From Udaeobacter sp046731855 (GTDB lineage: Bacteria; Verrucomicrobiota; Verrucomicrobiia; Chthoniobacterales; UBA10450): a stretch of DNA of 38,941 nucleotides. The stretch is from the NCBI GenBank assembly GCA_046731855.1, contig JBKPLX010000058.1:1-38941 (forward strand), given 5' to 3'. Each line of letters opens with the position of its first letter. Within the stretch, counting starts at the first letter, position 1. The position numbers and the translations under genes are program-made. This document shows positions 17,138-25,121 of this stretch, piece after piece. Below the pieces are notes generated by a model. The model was given only the letters and a program-made list of their open reading frames with translations, was not told where the DNA came from and did no database searches.

Positions 17138-17803
17138 CTATGACCCGGAAATGACGAGCACGATCTCGCCTTTCGGCCGGTGGGCCTCGTAATGCGCAAG
17201 GAGTTCACCGGCGGTGCCGCGCCGAAATTCCTCGAATTTTTTCGTCAGCTCTCGTGCAACGCAAAGTTGCCGCTCTGGCATGACATCGATGCACGCAGCG
17301 AGTGTTTTGGTCAATCGATAAGGCGACTCGAAGAAGATTACTGTCTCACTGGACTCGGCGGCGACTCGCAACTCGCGCTCGCGTTGGCCCCTTTTGATTG
17401 GAAGAAATCCACGGAACCAAAATTTCTCAGTCGAAAATCCGGAGCCGACGAGAGCGGTCAGGATCGATGATGACCCGGGAACAATCGTAAACAAAAGCTT
17501 CCGTTTAATGCATTCACGCACGAGACGCGCGCCCGGATCGGACAATCCTGGTGTTCCGGCATCCGTGATCAGCGCAATGTTTTCGCCTTTCGCGAGGCGT
17601 TCCACGAGTTCTGCCGTGCGCATCGCTTCATTGTGCTCGTGATAACTGATGAAAGGCTTCTTGATTCCAAAGTGCTTCAGTAACATTCCGGAATGCCGCG
17701 TGTCCTCGGCAGCGACCAGATCAACTGATTTCAGTATTTCCAGCGCGCGCAAGGTAACGTCGCCTAAATTGCCGATCGGGGTAGCGACTACGTAAAGCAT
17801 CAC
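17138..17803 (-). CDS. rsmI: 16S rRNA (cytidine1402-2'-O)-methyltransferase
   Basis: This 221-aa protein is a tetrapyrrole-methylase-fold enzyme that 2'-O-methylates C1402 in the decoding centre of 16S rRNA. It shows the family motifs in order: YVVATPIGNLGD at the N-terminus, AAEDTRHSG, ISYHEHNE, TDAGTPGLSDPG and the SAM-site PGSSSILTALVGSGF, then FFESPYR and CVARELTK. It is shorter than the E. coli enzyme because the C-terminal helical extension is absent, which is common. Two adjacent ATG codons (17801-17803 and 17798-17800) are possible starts. It is divergent from the lipoprotein gene, with about 106 bp between. Confidence 0.93.
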   Translation of the reverse strand: MMLYVVATPIGNLGDVTLRALEILKSVDLVAAEDTRHSGMLLKHFGIKKPFISYHEHNEAMRTAELVERLAKGENIALITDAGTPGLSDPGARLVRECIKRKLLFTIVPGSSSILTALVGSGFSTEKFWFRGFLPIKRGQRERELRVAAESSETVIFFESPYRLTKTLAACIDVMPERQLCVARELTKKFEEFRRGTAGELLAHYEAHRPKGEIVLVISGS

Positions 17804-17897
17804 ATATCATCGAATCAAAATCGGTCCTCCGCCATGGAACGCAGACGGAAGCTTTGATTTTCGAGACCACCTGTTTGACACAAAACGAATCTCTAGT

Positions 17898-17903
17898 GGG
17901 AGG
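17898..17903 (+). promoter_or_regulatory. Strong Shine-Dalgarno site of the lipoprotein gene
   Basis: GGGAGG lies six bases before the ATG at 17910 and fixes that start. Most genes here lack such a site, so this small lipoprotein may be highly translated. Confidence 0.6.
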
Positions 17904-17909
17904 TATAAG

Positions 17910-18260
17910 ATGAAGAGAAGCCCTTACCTATTGATGTTGGTGCCGTTGGCATTGGTTGGCTGCGCGGAAGAACCAACGACGGTGACAACGACTACGACCA
18001 CGCAGGAAGTGACAACGACTGGTCCAGCTCGCGAGGTAGTGGTGACCAGACCGCCGCCACAAGTTCGCGTTGAAACCCAGACAGTAGCACCGGGGCCGGG
18101 ATACGTTTGGACGGCAGGCTATTGGCGATGGACGGGAGCCGACTACGTCTGGGTGCCGGGCAGTTGGATAGTGCGTCCAAGACCGGCTGCAGTTTGGGTC
18201 GCGGGCCATTGGGTGCGTCGCCCCGGCGGCTGGGTCTGGATTGCAGGCCATTGGCAGTAA
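17910..18260 (+). CDS. YXWGXW-repeat lipoprotein
   Basis: This 116-aa protein starts with a lipoprotein signal: MKRS, a hydrophobic core, and a lipobox ALVGC with the lipidated cysteine at residue 18. A Thr-rich stretch of acidic and polar residues follows. Then come four aromatic W-x-x-G-x-W-type repeats (YVWTAGYW, YVWVPGSW, VWVAGHW, VWIAGHW) running to the C-terminus, as in the YXWGXW family (PF12779). Such proteins sit in the envelope of many Gram-negative bacteria; their function is mostly unknown. A strong GGGAGG ribosome-binding site precedes the ATG. A small membrane-protein gene follows closely. Confidence 0.85.
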   Translation: MKRSPYLLMLVPLALVGCAEEPTTVTTTTTTQEVTTTGPAREVVVTRPPPQVRVETQTVAPGPGYVWTAGYWRWTGADYVWVPGSWIVRPRPAAVWVAGHWVRRPGGWVWIAGHWQ

Positions 18261-18282
18261 AACAACGAGACAGCGCCGACTG

Positions 18283-18720
18283 GTGTTTGTCGGAGGTACA
18301 AATCTGACTCCGCCATCTACTAGAGGTATTGCTACATTTCGGCGACGCCTTCTGCGGATTCATGGTACAATCTTGACACTCGTCGCATTAGGGAGCACGG
18401 CCGCCACGACCATCGGTCGGATGAGTGGAATCGGGCCGTTCGGCTTCATGCATCAGAATCCAATGGTGTGGGTAGGCCTCATCCAGGCGTATCTCCTAAT
18501 GACGATCATCGCTGTACTCCTGATCCTTGGCGCCGGTCGGCCGAATACTAAAAAGTGGCACGTTGTCGGAGCACTAGCGCAGGGTCCTCCTTTGATAGCA
18601 GCGTGCTTTGCATTGGATGTATTCGCATCAATGGGAGTGTTGGGAATTATCTGGGTACCGATTACATTTCATGCCGCCTTTCTCAGTCTTGAAACGTTCG
18701 CAGCACTTTGTCGCCACTAG
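18283..18720 (+). CDS. Small polytopic membrane protein, function unknown
   Basis: I do not recognise this protein of about 145 aa. After a basic N-terminus (RRRLLRIHG) it has four hydrophobic stretches that look like membrane helices. Short loops contain a GRMSGIGPFGF turn and a basic NTKKWH loop. The start is uncertain: the frame stays open from TTG 18241, which would overlap the lipoprotein gene, and GTG 18283 is the first start clear of it. No good ribosome-binding site is seen, so translation could depend on the lipoprotein gene upstream. It is convergent with the deoxyhypusine-synthase-like gene, 72 bp away. Confidence 0.55.
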   Translation: MFVGGTNLTPPSTRGIATFRRRLLRIHGTILTLVALGSTAATTIGRMSGIGPFGFMHQNPMVWVGLIQAYLLMTIIAVLLILGAGRPNTKKWHVVGALAQGPPLIAACFALDVFASMGVLGIIWVPITFHAAFLSLETFAALCRH

Positions 18721-18792
18721 AGATAATGGCGTTAGGGATGTTTGCTTGGCTGGATGATTTGCTGGCCGTTGCTTGTAGCGGGCCGACAGCGA

Positions 18793-19764
18793 TTACCAAC
18801 CCAAGACTTTGGCAAAAATCAATGGTGCGACAATCGTGGCATCGGATTCGATGATAAACTTCGGTGTCTCGATATTCAGTTTTCCCCAGGTGATCTTTTC
18901 GTTCGGCACCGCACCGGAGTATGAGCCGAAGCTGGTCGTTGAATCGCTGATCTGACAGAAATACCCCCACTCGGGCACCAGCGTGGTGACGACGTCCTGA
19001 TTGAGCATGGGCACGACGCAAATGGGGAAATCGCCTGCAATCCCACCGCCGATCTGGAAGAAGCCAATCGACGAGTCCTGCGACACCCGGCGATACCACT
19101 CCGCCAGAGCGATCATATATTCGATACCGGAGCGAACGGTGTGCACATTGGTGATCGCGCCTGTCATACAGCGTGCCGCATAAATATTTCCCAATGTCGA
19201 ATCCTCCCAGCCAGGCACAAAAATTGGGAGATCCTTGTGCGCAGCGGCGATCATCCAACTGTCGGCCGGGTCAATCTCGTAAAATTTCTTCAGCCGGCAC
19301 TCTCGCAAAATCTTATAGAAAAATTCGTGCGGAAATCTTCGCTCCTTCTTTTGCGATGCGCTCACCCACTCGTCCAGGACGACATGCTCGATCCGCCGCA
19401 TCGCTTCCTCTTCCGGAATACACGTGTCGGTCACGCGATTCAAATGACGCCGCAAGAGTTCTTCCTCCTGCTGCGCAGTCAATTCGCGATACTGAGGAAT
19501 CCGTTCATAATGGCTGCGTGCGACGAGGTTGAAGAGGTCCTCCTCGAGGTTGGCGCCGGTGCAGGTAATAGCGTGGACTTTGTCCTGCCGAATCATTTCT
19601 GCGAGAGAAATGCCCAGTTCGGCAGTGCTCATTGCTCCGGCAAGCGTAACCATCATTTTCCCGCCTCCCCCAAGATGGGCGGTATAGGCGTCGGCGGCAT
19701 CTTTGAGCACTGCCGCGTTGAAATGACGGAAATGCCGATCAATGAACTGGCTGATGCTGCCCAT
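18793..19764 (-). CDS. Deoxyhypusine-synthase-family protein (probable polyamine aminobutyltransferase)
   Basis: This protein of about 323 aa belongs to the NAD-dependent deoxyhypusine synthase family. The N-terminal part has VTLAGAMSTAELG and CTGANLEEDLFNLV, the middle WEDSTLGN and IGGG segments. The C-terminal SGAVPNEKITWGK carries the lysine (K295) that forms the imine intermediate in eukaryotic DHS. Bacteria lack eIF5A, so a bacterial member more likely transfers the aminobutyl group of spermidine to a small amine such as putrescine (homospermidine-type synthesis). That is inference from family knowledge. The frame extends back to TTG 19812, but ATG 19764 (MGSISQFIDRHFRHF) is the more usual N-terminus. 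A TATAAG lies too close to the TTG to serve it. It lies about 100 bp downstream of nuoN on the same strand. Confidence 0.85.
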   Translation of the reverse strand: MGSISQFIDRHFRHFNAAVLKDAADAYTAHLGGGGKMMVTLAGAMSTAELGISLAEMIRQDKVHAITCTGANLEEDLFNLVARSHYERIPQYRELTAQQEEELLRRHLNRVTDTCIPEEEAMRRIEHVVLDEWVSASQKKERRFPHEFFYKILRECRLKKFYEIDPADSWMIAAAHKDLPIFVPGWEDSTLGNIYAARCMTGAITNVHTVRSGIEYMIALAEWYRRVSQDSSIGFFQIGGGIAGDFPICVVPMLNQDVVTTLVPEWGYFCQISDSTTSFGSYSGAVPNEKITWGKLNIETPKFIIESDATIVAPLIFAKVLGW

Positions 19765-19863
19765 CTTTACGTCATCAACTCTTCCAGTCTGTGCTTCTTC
19801 ATTTTGATGCAAAACTTATACCGCGATAGTCAAGTGCTAATCACGCTTTTTTTGTCTACACTT

Positions 19864-21414
19864 TCATGACAACGCAGCAAGAATTCGTACCGCCAGGGTG
19901 TCTGGCATTAGCCCGAGGAGGAGAATTGCTGCAGCGAGCACAGCCACCGTGATTCGTTGCAGCAAATCGGACGACGAGCGATCAGGCGATGAAAAGGTCT
20001 CAAGCGAGGGCTCATCCACGAAAATCGCTTTTAACACGATCAGGTAATAATACAGCGAGACGAAGCTGCCAAAGAGCGCCAATGCAATCAGCCAGAGCAG
20101 ACCATAATTTCCACCAGCGCGCAGCGCAGCGCTGAACAGATAAAACTTTCCAAAAAAACCGGCCAACGGAGGGATGCCGGCCAATGAAAGCATAAAGACA
20201 GCCATGCAACCGGCGAGCAATGGCGCACGCGTGGCCAGTCCGGAAAAATTTTTAAGATCGTCGCCACCAGTTTCGCCGCGCACCACTGCGACGACTCCGA
20301 ACGCACCGACGAGCGTGATCGCGTAAACGGCCGCGTAGAAAAGTGTCGCCGAAAATCCATCCCGGCTTCCAGCGACCAGTCCAAGCAGCGTATAGCCGGC
20401 ATGCGCGACAGCCGAGTAGGCAAGAAGACGCCGAACATTCGTCTGCGCCAGTGCGACTACATTGCCGATTAGAATCGACAAAGCGGCGAGCACAGCGAGC
20501 ACCGGCGACCAGCCCGCGGTCATCGCGTGCCACGCGGAACTCCCCTGCACTGGGCCGAAGCCCACCAGCACGATTTTCCCAAGCACCACGAAAGACGCAA
20601 CCTTTGAACCCGAAGCAATAAACGCTGCGCTCGGAATGGGTGCTCCCTGATACGCGTCAGGGGCCCACAAGTGAAACGGCGCGGCAGCAATTTTGAACGC
20701 GAAGCCGATGAGCGTCATGATGATGCCTGTCGCAAGCAACGGTTGCACCGGCATGGCCGCCAATTTGTCCGAGATCGCAGCGAGACCAGTGCTTCCCGAC
20801 ATGCCGTAGATCAAACTGATTCCAAAAAGCGTAAACGCGCTTGCTGTGCTGCCGAACAGAAAATATTTAAGACCTGCTTCCGCGGATCGCACATCGGTCT
20901 TGTCGAATGCAGCCATCACGTAAAGGGAGAGGCCCAGCAGTTCGAGTCCGATGAAAATCATGAGCAACTCTTCACTGCCAACGAGCAGCATAAGACCGAC
21001 CGTTGCCAAAAGAATTATGGCCAGATATTCGCCCGGATGACGCAGCGACTTTTCTGACCGAACCAGACAGACCGTGAAAAAGGCAAGTGCGAGGCAAATG
21101 ATTTTGAAAAGCGATGTGAGCGGCGCGACCACAAGCATCCCGCCGAAAAGGCTCGCATTGCGTGGGAGCACCAGTACCGCGGCTATCGCGATGGCAATTC
21201 CGAAGGCAGCAAATAACGAGCACCAGCCTGTAGAGGCAGCCGTGACGCTCGCGCTCGTTGGCGATTTTGAAGGTGACACGCCTGCCACCACAGTGGCTCG
21301 CCTGCTTGTTAGCCCAATCGCGAGCACGACGAGGGCGGTACTTGTGACAACCGCTTCTGGCAATGCTAGCTTGAGCAGCTCCAGATACGACATCGTTGAA
21401 GCCACAGATCTCAT
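19864..21414 (-). CDS. nuoN: NADH-quinone oxidoreductase subunit N
   Basis: This antiporter-like membrane subunit of complex I has 516 aa, and about fourteen helices are expected. The proton-channel glutamate lies in FIGLELLGLSLYV, and the central lysine in FAFKIAAAPFHLWAPDAY is present. A second segment FIASGSKVASF carries the next conserved lysine. The open frame extends upstream into nuoM2. The ATG at 21412-21414 overlaps the nuoM2 stop as ATGA and gives an ordinary N-terminus (MSYLELLKLALPE after a few residues), so I chose it. It is the last nuo gene of the cluster. The final codon is followed by about 100 bp before the deoxyhypusine-synthase-like gene, with no clear terminator. Confidence 0.93.
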   Translation of the reverse strand: MRSVASTMSYLELLKLALPEAVVTSTALVVLAIGLTSRRATVVAGVSPSKSPTSASVTAASTGWCSLFAAFGIAIAIAAVLVLPRNASLFGGMLVVAPLTSLFKIICLALAFFTVCLVRSEKSLRHPGEYLAIILLATVGLMLLVGSEELLMIFIGLELLGLSLYVMAAFDKTDVRSAEAGLKYFLFGSTASAFTLFGISLIYGMSGSTGLAAISDKLAAMPVQPLLATGIIMTLIGFAFKIAAAPFHLWAPDAYQGAPIPSAAFIASGSKVASFVVLGKIVLVGFGPVQGSSAWHAMTAGWSPVLAVLAALSILIGNVVALAQTNVRRLLAYSAVAHAGYTLLGLVAGSRDGFSATLFYAAVYAITLVGAFGVVAVVRGETGGDDLKNFSGLATRAPLLAGCMAVFMLSLAGIPPLAGFFGKFYLFSAALRAGGNYGLLWLIALALFGSFVSLYYYLIVLKAIFVDEPSLETFSSPDRSSSDLLQRITVAVLAAAILLLGLMPDTLAVRILAALS

Positions 21415-22877
21415 TTTAGAAATCTCATCGCTTCCACTGCTGGGATGATTCGATCGAGCAGAAATTTGGGATAAAGTCCGACCGCAAGCGTCGCGAACAT
21501 CAGCAAACAAGCGCCGCACTTTTCGGCGAGCGTGATCGATTGCTCATTCCAGTCCGCGTCTGTAGAAACGCGACCTGTTTGCATGCGCGCCTCACCAAAG
21601 AAAGACTTCATGAGCGCGCGCAAGGTGAAAGCTGCTACGAGGACCATGCCTGCGCCGGTGATCCAAACGGCGATCGGATAGGTTTTCCACGCGCCAATCA
21701 GGATCGTGATTTCCGCTGCAAACCCGCTGAAACCAGGGATGCCCATCGACGCGGCGGATGCGATTACGAAAGTAAACGCGGCGAACGGCAGCGCATGGCT
21801 CAAATTCATTTCGGAAAGCGCATCGAGCTCGCGGGTATGAGTGCGTCGATAAAGCATCCGTCCGGCGACCGCGAACAGCAGTGCTGCAATCACCCCGTGC
21901 GAAAACATTTGCAGGACGGCGCCGGAAACACCGAGCGCGTTTGCCGTAGCCAGACCTAGCAGCACAAAACCCATGTGGCTCACGCTCGAATAGCCGATGA
22001 CGAATTTCAGATCATGCTGACGCAATGCTACTGCTGCCGCGTATACAATCCCGATGACGGCCAGGACGGCGATCCATTTGCTCCATGAATGGAATCCCTC
22101 CGGGAACAGATTCATGGCTACGCGCAGGCCTGCGTAAGCGCCCAGTTTCATCACGATACCGGCAAGCAACATCGATCCTGCGGTGGGAGCGGCGACATGG
22201 CCCGTCGGCGCCCAGGTATGCAATGGCCAGATGCCTGCAAGAACGGCGAACCCGAGGAACAACACGGGAAATGCCCATGATTGCAGCTGCGGACTAAAGT
22301 GGAATTGCGCCAGTTGACTCAGGTCCAGAGAGCCGGCTGTCGCATAAGCGGCGAGAATCCCGACAAAAACGAACATCCCTCCGAAGAACGAGTAGAGAGT
22401 CAGCTTCATCGCGCCGTACTCCTTATTGGTCGATCCGAAGATGGCGATGAGAAAGTATTTCGGCACGATCACCAGTTCGTAGAATGCAAAGAGCAAAAAC
22501 AAATCGGCGCTGAGGAAAACGCCGTAACAACCTCCGATTACGAGCAGCAACCAGAAGAAGAATTCGCGCTGCCGATGATCGACATCCCATGAAAACAACA
22601 CGGTGCTTACGGCGGAGATGCCCGTGACAAGAACCATCGTGAGACTGACGCCATCAACAGCGAGATGGTAATTCATTCCCAGGGGTGGCACCCATGGCAC
22701 GCTGACGATCGTTATGAAATGAGCAAGATCGGGAACAGGTGTGTAAACCAATGCAACGATACCCAAGATCAAACCGGCGATGGCTGTTAAGAGCGCAATC
22801 CAGCGCGCCACAAAGCCAGGAAAAACGAGCAGCACCACTGCGCCCGCGAACGTGAGGTAAATCGTCCAGGCGATCAT
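21411..22877 (-). CDS. nuoM: NADH-quinone oxidoreductase subunit M, second copy (NuoM2)
   Basis: This is a second NuoM/NdhD-type antiporter-like subunit, 488 aa, about fourteen helices. The conserved helix-5 glutamate (E134 in FYELVIVPK), the helix-8 lysine (K244 in IVMKLGAY) and the late glutamate in GFAAEITILIG are present. At the site of the key helix-7 lysine the sequence reads GFAVLAGIWPLHTW: the lysine is replaced by Leu213. The first NuoM copy in this operon reads GLAVKVPLFPFHTW. The start is ATG 22875-22877, overlapping the small ORF upstream as ATGA; the extra 34 upstream codons are unlikely. It overlaps nuoN downstream as ATGA. It is divergent in sequence from the first nuoM copy, so not a recent duplication. 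Confidence 0.92.
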   Translation of the reverse strand: MIAWTIYLTFAGAVVLLVFPGFVARWIALLTAIAGLILGIVALVYTPVPDLAHFITIVSVPWVPPLGMNYHLAVDGVSLTMVLVTGISAVSTVLFSWDVDHRQREFFFWLLLVIGGCYGVFLSADLFLLFAFYELVIVPKYFLIAIFGSTNKEYGAMKLTLYSFFGGMFVFVGILAAYATAGSLDLSQLAQFHFSPQLQSWAFPVLFLGFAVLAGIWPLHTWAPTGHVAAPTAGSMLLAGIVMKLGAYAGLRVAMNLFPEGFHSWSKWIAVLAVIGIVYAAAVALRQHDLKFVIGYSSVSHMGFVLLGLATANALGVSGAVLQMFSHGVIAALLFAVAGRMLYRRTHTRELDALSEMNLSHALPFAAFTFVIASAASMGIPGFSGFAAEITILIGAWKTYPIAVWITGAGMVLVAAFTLRALMKSFFGEARMQTGRVSTDADWNEQSITLAEKCGACLLMFATLAVGLYPKFLLDRIIPAVEAMRFLK

Positions 22878-23014
22878 GCGGTAGCCGGCTGAAGAGAGCG
22901 ATAAAATCCGCCAATTGCCAGAAGCGACACTGGAAAAGAAATGACCACCACCCCAGCGCGCGCTTTGAATAGCCGCCAACCGATCTGAAACTGGGACATT
23001 ACTCGATCAGACAT
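22874..23014 (-). CDS. Possible small single-span membrane protein between ORF6N gene and nuoM2
   Basis: This 46-codon frame starts at ATG 23012-23014, overlapping the last codons of the ORF6N gene. It ends in TGA at 22874, forming an ATGA overlap with the nuoM2 start. The product would have a basic stretch (GWRLFKARAG) followed by one hydrophobic segment (VVVISFPVSLLAIGGFY). Such coupling is the rule in this operon, which supports a real gene. There is no homology I recognise and no good ribosome-binding site, so it may be only leader sequence. Confidence 0.35.
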   Translation of the reverse strand: MSDRVMSQFQIGWRLFKARAGVVVISFPVSLLAIGGFYRSLQPATA

Positions 23015-23642
23015 GCCCAGCTTTCTTCTGCGTTCGGTAGTGCGCCGCATTTTCCCGGACATGGAACCCAATTTCGCGTCGCGGCTTTTCTGGCGGGGTC
23101 ATTAACTGTCGAATCGCTTCCAGGATCGCAGCGATTTCGTCGTCATGCTTGTCGACACGCCGTTCCAGTTCGGAAAATTTCCTGGCAAGTTCGCGATTTG
23201 TCTCCAGCGCCCAGCGCAGTTTCACAAACGCACGCATGATCGCGATGTTGACTTTCACCGCGCGTTTGCTGTTCAGGACACTCGACAACATGGCGATACC
23301 TTGTTCGGTGAATGCGTAGGGCCGATATTTGGTCCCGCGATATTTGCGAGTACTGGTCACAAATTGTGACCAGTTCCGTTTAGCTCCCTCGTTTTCAACG
23401 GTTTGTCGATTCTCTAATGCCGAAAGTTGCGACCTCAAAAGCCGCGCCTCTTCATTACTGAGTTGGAACATGAAGTCGTTCGGGAATCGCTCACGATTTC
23501 GTTTCACTGATTGATTCAATACTTTGACCGCTACGCCATAAAGAGCAGCTAGATCAAAATCGAGCAGCACCTTTTCGCCGCGAAAATGCCGGATCTGTAA
23601 CGCAATCTGTTCAGCGGGAATGACCTCTTTGCTCATTCGCAA
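23007..23642 (-). CDS. ORF6N-domain DNA-binding protein inserted in the nuo operon
   Basis: This protein of about 211 aa has an N-terminal ORF6N domain (PF10543): IPAEQIALQIRHFRGEKVLL, then a DLAALYGV helix-turn, then NRERFPNDFMFQLSNEE. A middle segment contains KYRPYAFTEQGIAML, followed by a charged coiled-coil-like C-terminus (residues about 150-185). ORF6N proteins are DNA-binding proteins found in phages and many bacterial genomes; targets are unknown. The gene sits between nuoM and nuoM2, 6 bases after nuoM, in the same orientation. GAGG five bases before TTG 23642 supports that start; ATG 23636 is the alternative. It has no role in complex I that I know of, so I infer a lineage-specific insertion. 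Confidence 0.85.
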   Translation of the reverse strand: MRMSKEVIPAEQIALQIRHFRGEKVLLDFDLAALYGVAVKVLNQSVKRNRERFPNDFMFQLSNEEARLLRSQLSALENRQTVENEGAKRNWSQFVTSTRKYRGTKYRPYAFTEQGIAMLSSVLNSKRAVKVNIAIMRAFVKLRWALETNRELARKFSELERRVDKHDDEIAAILEAIRQLMTPPEKPRREIGFHVRENAAHYRTQKKAGHV

Positions 23643-23648
23643 TAAACC

Positions 23649-25121
23649 TCAACTAAATAGCCGCGCCATTTGAACGACGGTCGCGTTGAAAATGTTGAAC
23701 ATGAATTGCGGTGCGAGACCGATGGCGAACATGAGTAGTGTCACAGGAATGATGGCAACCTTTTCCCTCGGCAAGAGATCGGAAAAAGCGCTGCAACTCT
23801 CTGCCAGCGGCCCACTGAAGAGCGTTTGCATCGCGCGCACGAAAACGATCGCTGTGACAAGCAGGCCAATCACCGCAATGGCCGTGAAGGAGGCCGAAAT
23901 GGCAAATGAACCTTTAAAGATCAGAAACTCACCAATGAAACCGTTAAGACCCGGCAGACCGAGCGACGAAAACATGGCGACGCTCATCCAACCGCATAGA
24001 AGCGGTGTCCGCTGCATCAATCCTCCAAAGTCATCGACACCACGCAGCCCGCGACGCTGCTCGAGCAAGCCGACGAGGTAAAACAATGCGGCCGCAGTGA
24101 TCCCGTGATTGAAGATCTGCATGAACACACCGCTCAACGCCGCTTGCGTGTCGATCGCAGCCCCAACAGACGAGGCAGCCACGGCGAACAAACCAAGCAT
24201 GCAGTAACCGAGATGGTTGACTGACAAATACGCGACCATTCGTTTAAGATCGGACTGAGCCCACGCTGCCAGCGGAGCGAAAACAATCGAGCAGATCGCG
24301 AGCGCCAGAAGCCAGGGGCCGATGATTCTGATTTCGTTTGGGAAAAGCGGAAGCAACAGGCGTGCGAAACCGTAAACACCCATTTTCGAAAGCACGCCGG
24401 TCAACACCATCGACACGCCCGTAGGCGCGCTCTCATACGCGTCAGGCAGCCAAGTGTGGAATGGGAACAACGGCACTTTGACCGCCAGCCCAAGGAAGAT
24501 TCCGGCAAAAGCGATCCAGGCGAGTTTGCCCGTAAGCAATCCGTTTTTGCCGAGGCTAGCGAGCGTTGCAAAATCGAAGGAGCCCCTGGCCAGATAAATT
24601 CCGAGGAATCCGAGCAGCATCGCCACGCTTCCCAGAAACGTGTAGAGAAAAAACTTCGTCGCAGCGCGGTCGCGATTTTTACCGCCCCAAATCTTGATCA
24701 GCAGGAACGCTGGGATCAGGCTCATCTCGTAAAACAAGAACCAGAGAACAAAGTTCTGCGCCGTGAATGTGCCGTATAGCGCCGATTGCATGATCAACAT
24801 CAGCGCGCAAAAACCGCGATCCATTCTCTGCGCAAGAAGAGCAAAGGGAATAATGAGCGAGGTAAGTAATACCAGCAGCAGACTCAAACCGTCGATCCCG
24901 ACCAGGTATTCGGCGCCAATTGCGGAAATCCATGCGTGCCGTTCGACCAATTGAACGCCGGCAGCCCCAATATCGAAGTGCCGCCACAACACCAATGCAT
25001 CAAACGCAGCCAGTGCGTTAACGAGCAACGCGACTGGACGTGCATTTCTCTCTGGGGCGGTAAAGAGCACAAGCGCGCCCACCAACGGAATCAGAATGAG
25101 CGCGCTGATTAAGCCAACCAT
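23649..25121 (-). CDS. nuoM: NADH-quinone oxidoreductase subunit M, first copy
   Basis: This 490-aa antiporter-like subunit of the complex I membrane arm has about fourteen helices. All expected proton-path residues are visible: E132 in LFYEMSLIP, K215 in GLAVKVPLFPFHTW, K246 in VLSKMGVYG, and a late glutamate in NGFIGEFLIF. Its start ATG 25119-25121 lies inside the end of nuoL, a 13-base overlap, so translation is coupled. The ORF6N gene follows after 6 bases, separating it from nuoM2 and nuoN. Each of the four antiporter-like subunits here would form one candidate proton channel. Confidence 0.95.
   Translation of the reverse strand: MVGLISALILIPLVGALVLFTAPERNARPVALLVNALAAFDALVLWRHFDIGAAGVQLVERHAWISAIGAEYLVGIDGLSLLLVLLTSLIIPFALLAQRMDRGFCALMLIMQSALYGTFTAQNFVLWFLFYEMSLIPAFLLIKIWGGKNRDRAATKFFLYTFLGSVAMLLGFLGIYLARGSFDFATLASLGKNGLLTGKLAWIAFAGIFLGLAVKVPLFPFHTWLPDAYESAPTGVSMVLTGVLSKMGVYGFARLLLPLFPNEIRIIGPWLLALAICSIVFAPLAAWAQSDLKRMVAYLSVNHLGYCMLGLFAVAASSVGAAIDTQAALSGVFMQIFNHGITAAALFYLVGLLEQRRGLRGVDDFGGLMQRTPLLCGWMSVAMFSSLGLPGLNGFIGEFLIFKGSFAISASFTAIAVIGLLVTAIVFVRAMQTLFSGPLAESCSAFSDLLPREKVAIIPVTLLMFAIGLAPQFMFNIFNATVVQMARLFS

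Noticed and set aside
16893..17138. 81-codon basic frame between rsmI and the glycosyltransferase gene
   Set aside because: It has a GTG start overlapping the rsmI stop, but no recognisable motif and a composition like shadow frames. It could be revisited if conserved.
17875..17880. TTGACA upstream of the lipoprotein gene as a -35 box
   Set aside because: No acceptable -10 lies 16-18 bases downstream; that position falls on the Shine-Dalgarno site.
19141..19869. 242-codon plus-strand frame over the deoxyhypusine-synthase-like gene
   Set aside because: It is antisense to a clearly conserved enzyme; no recognisable features.
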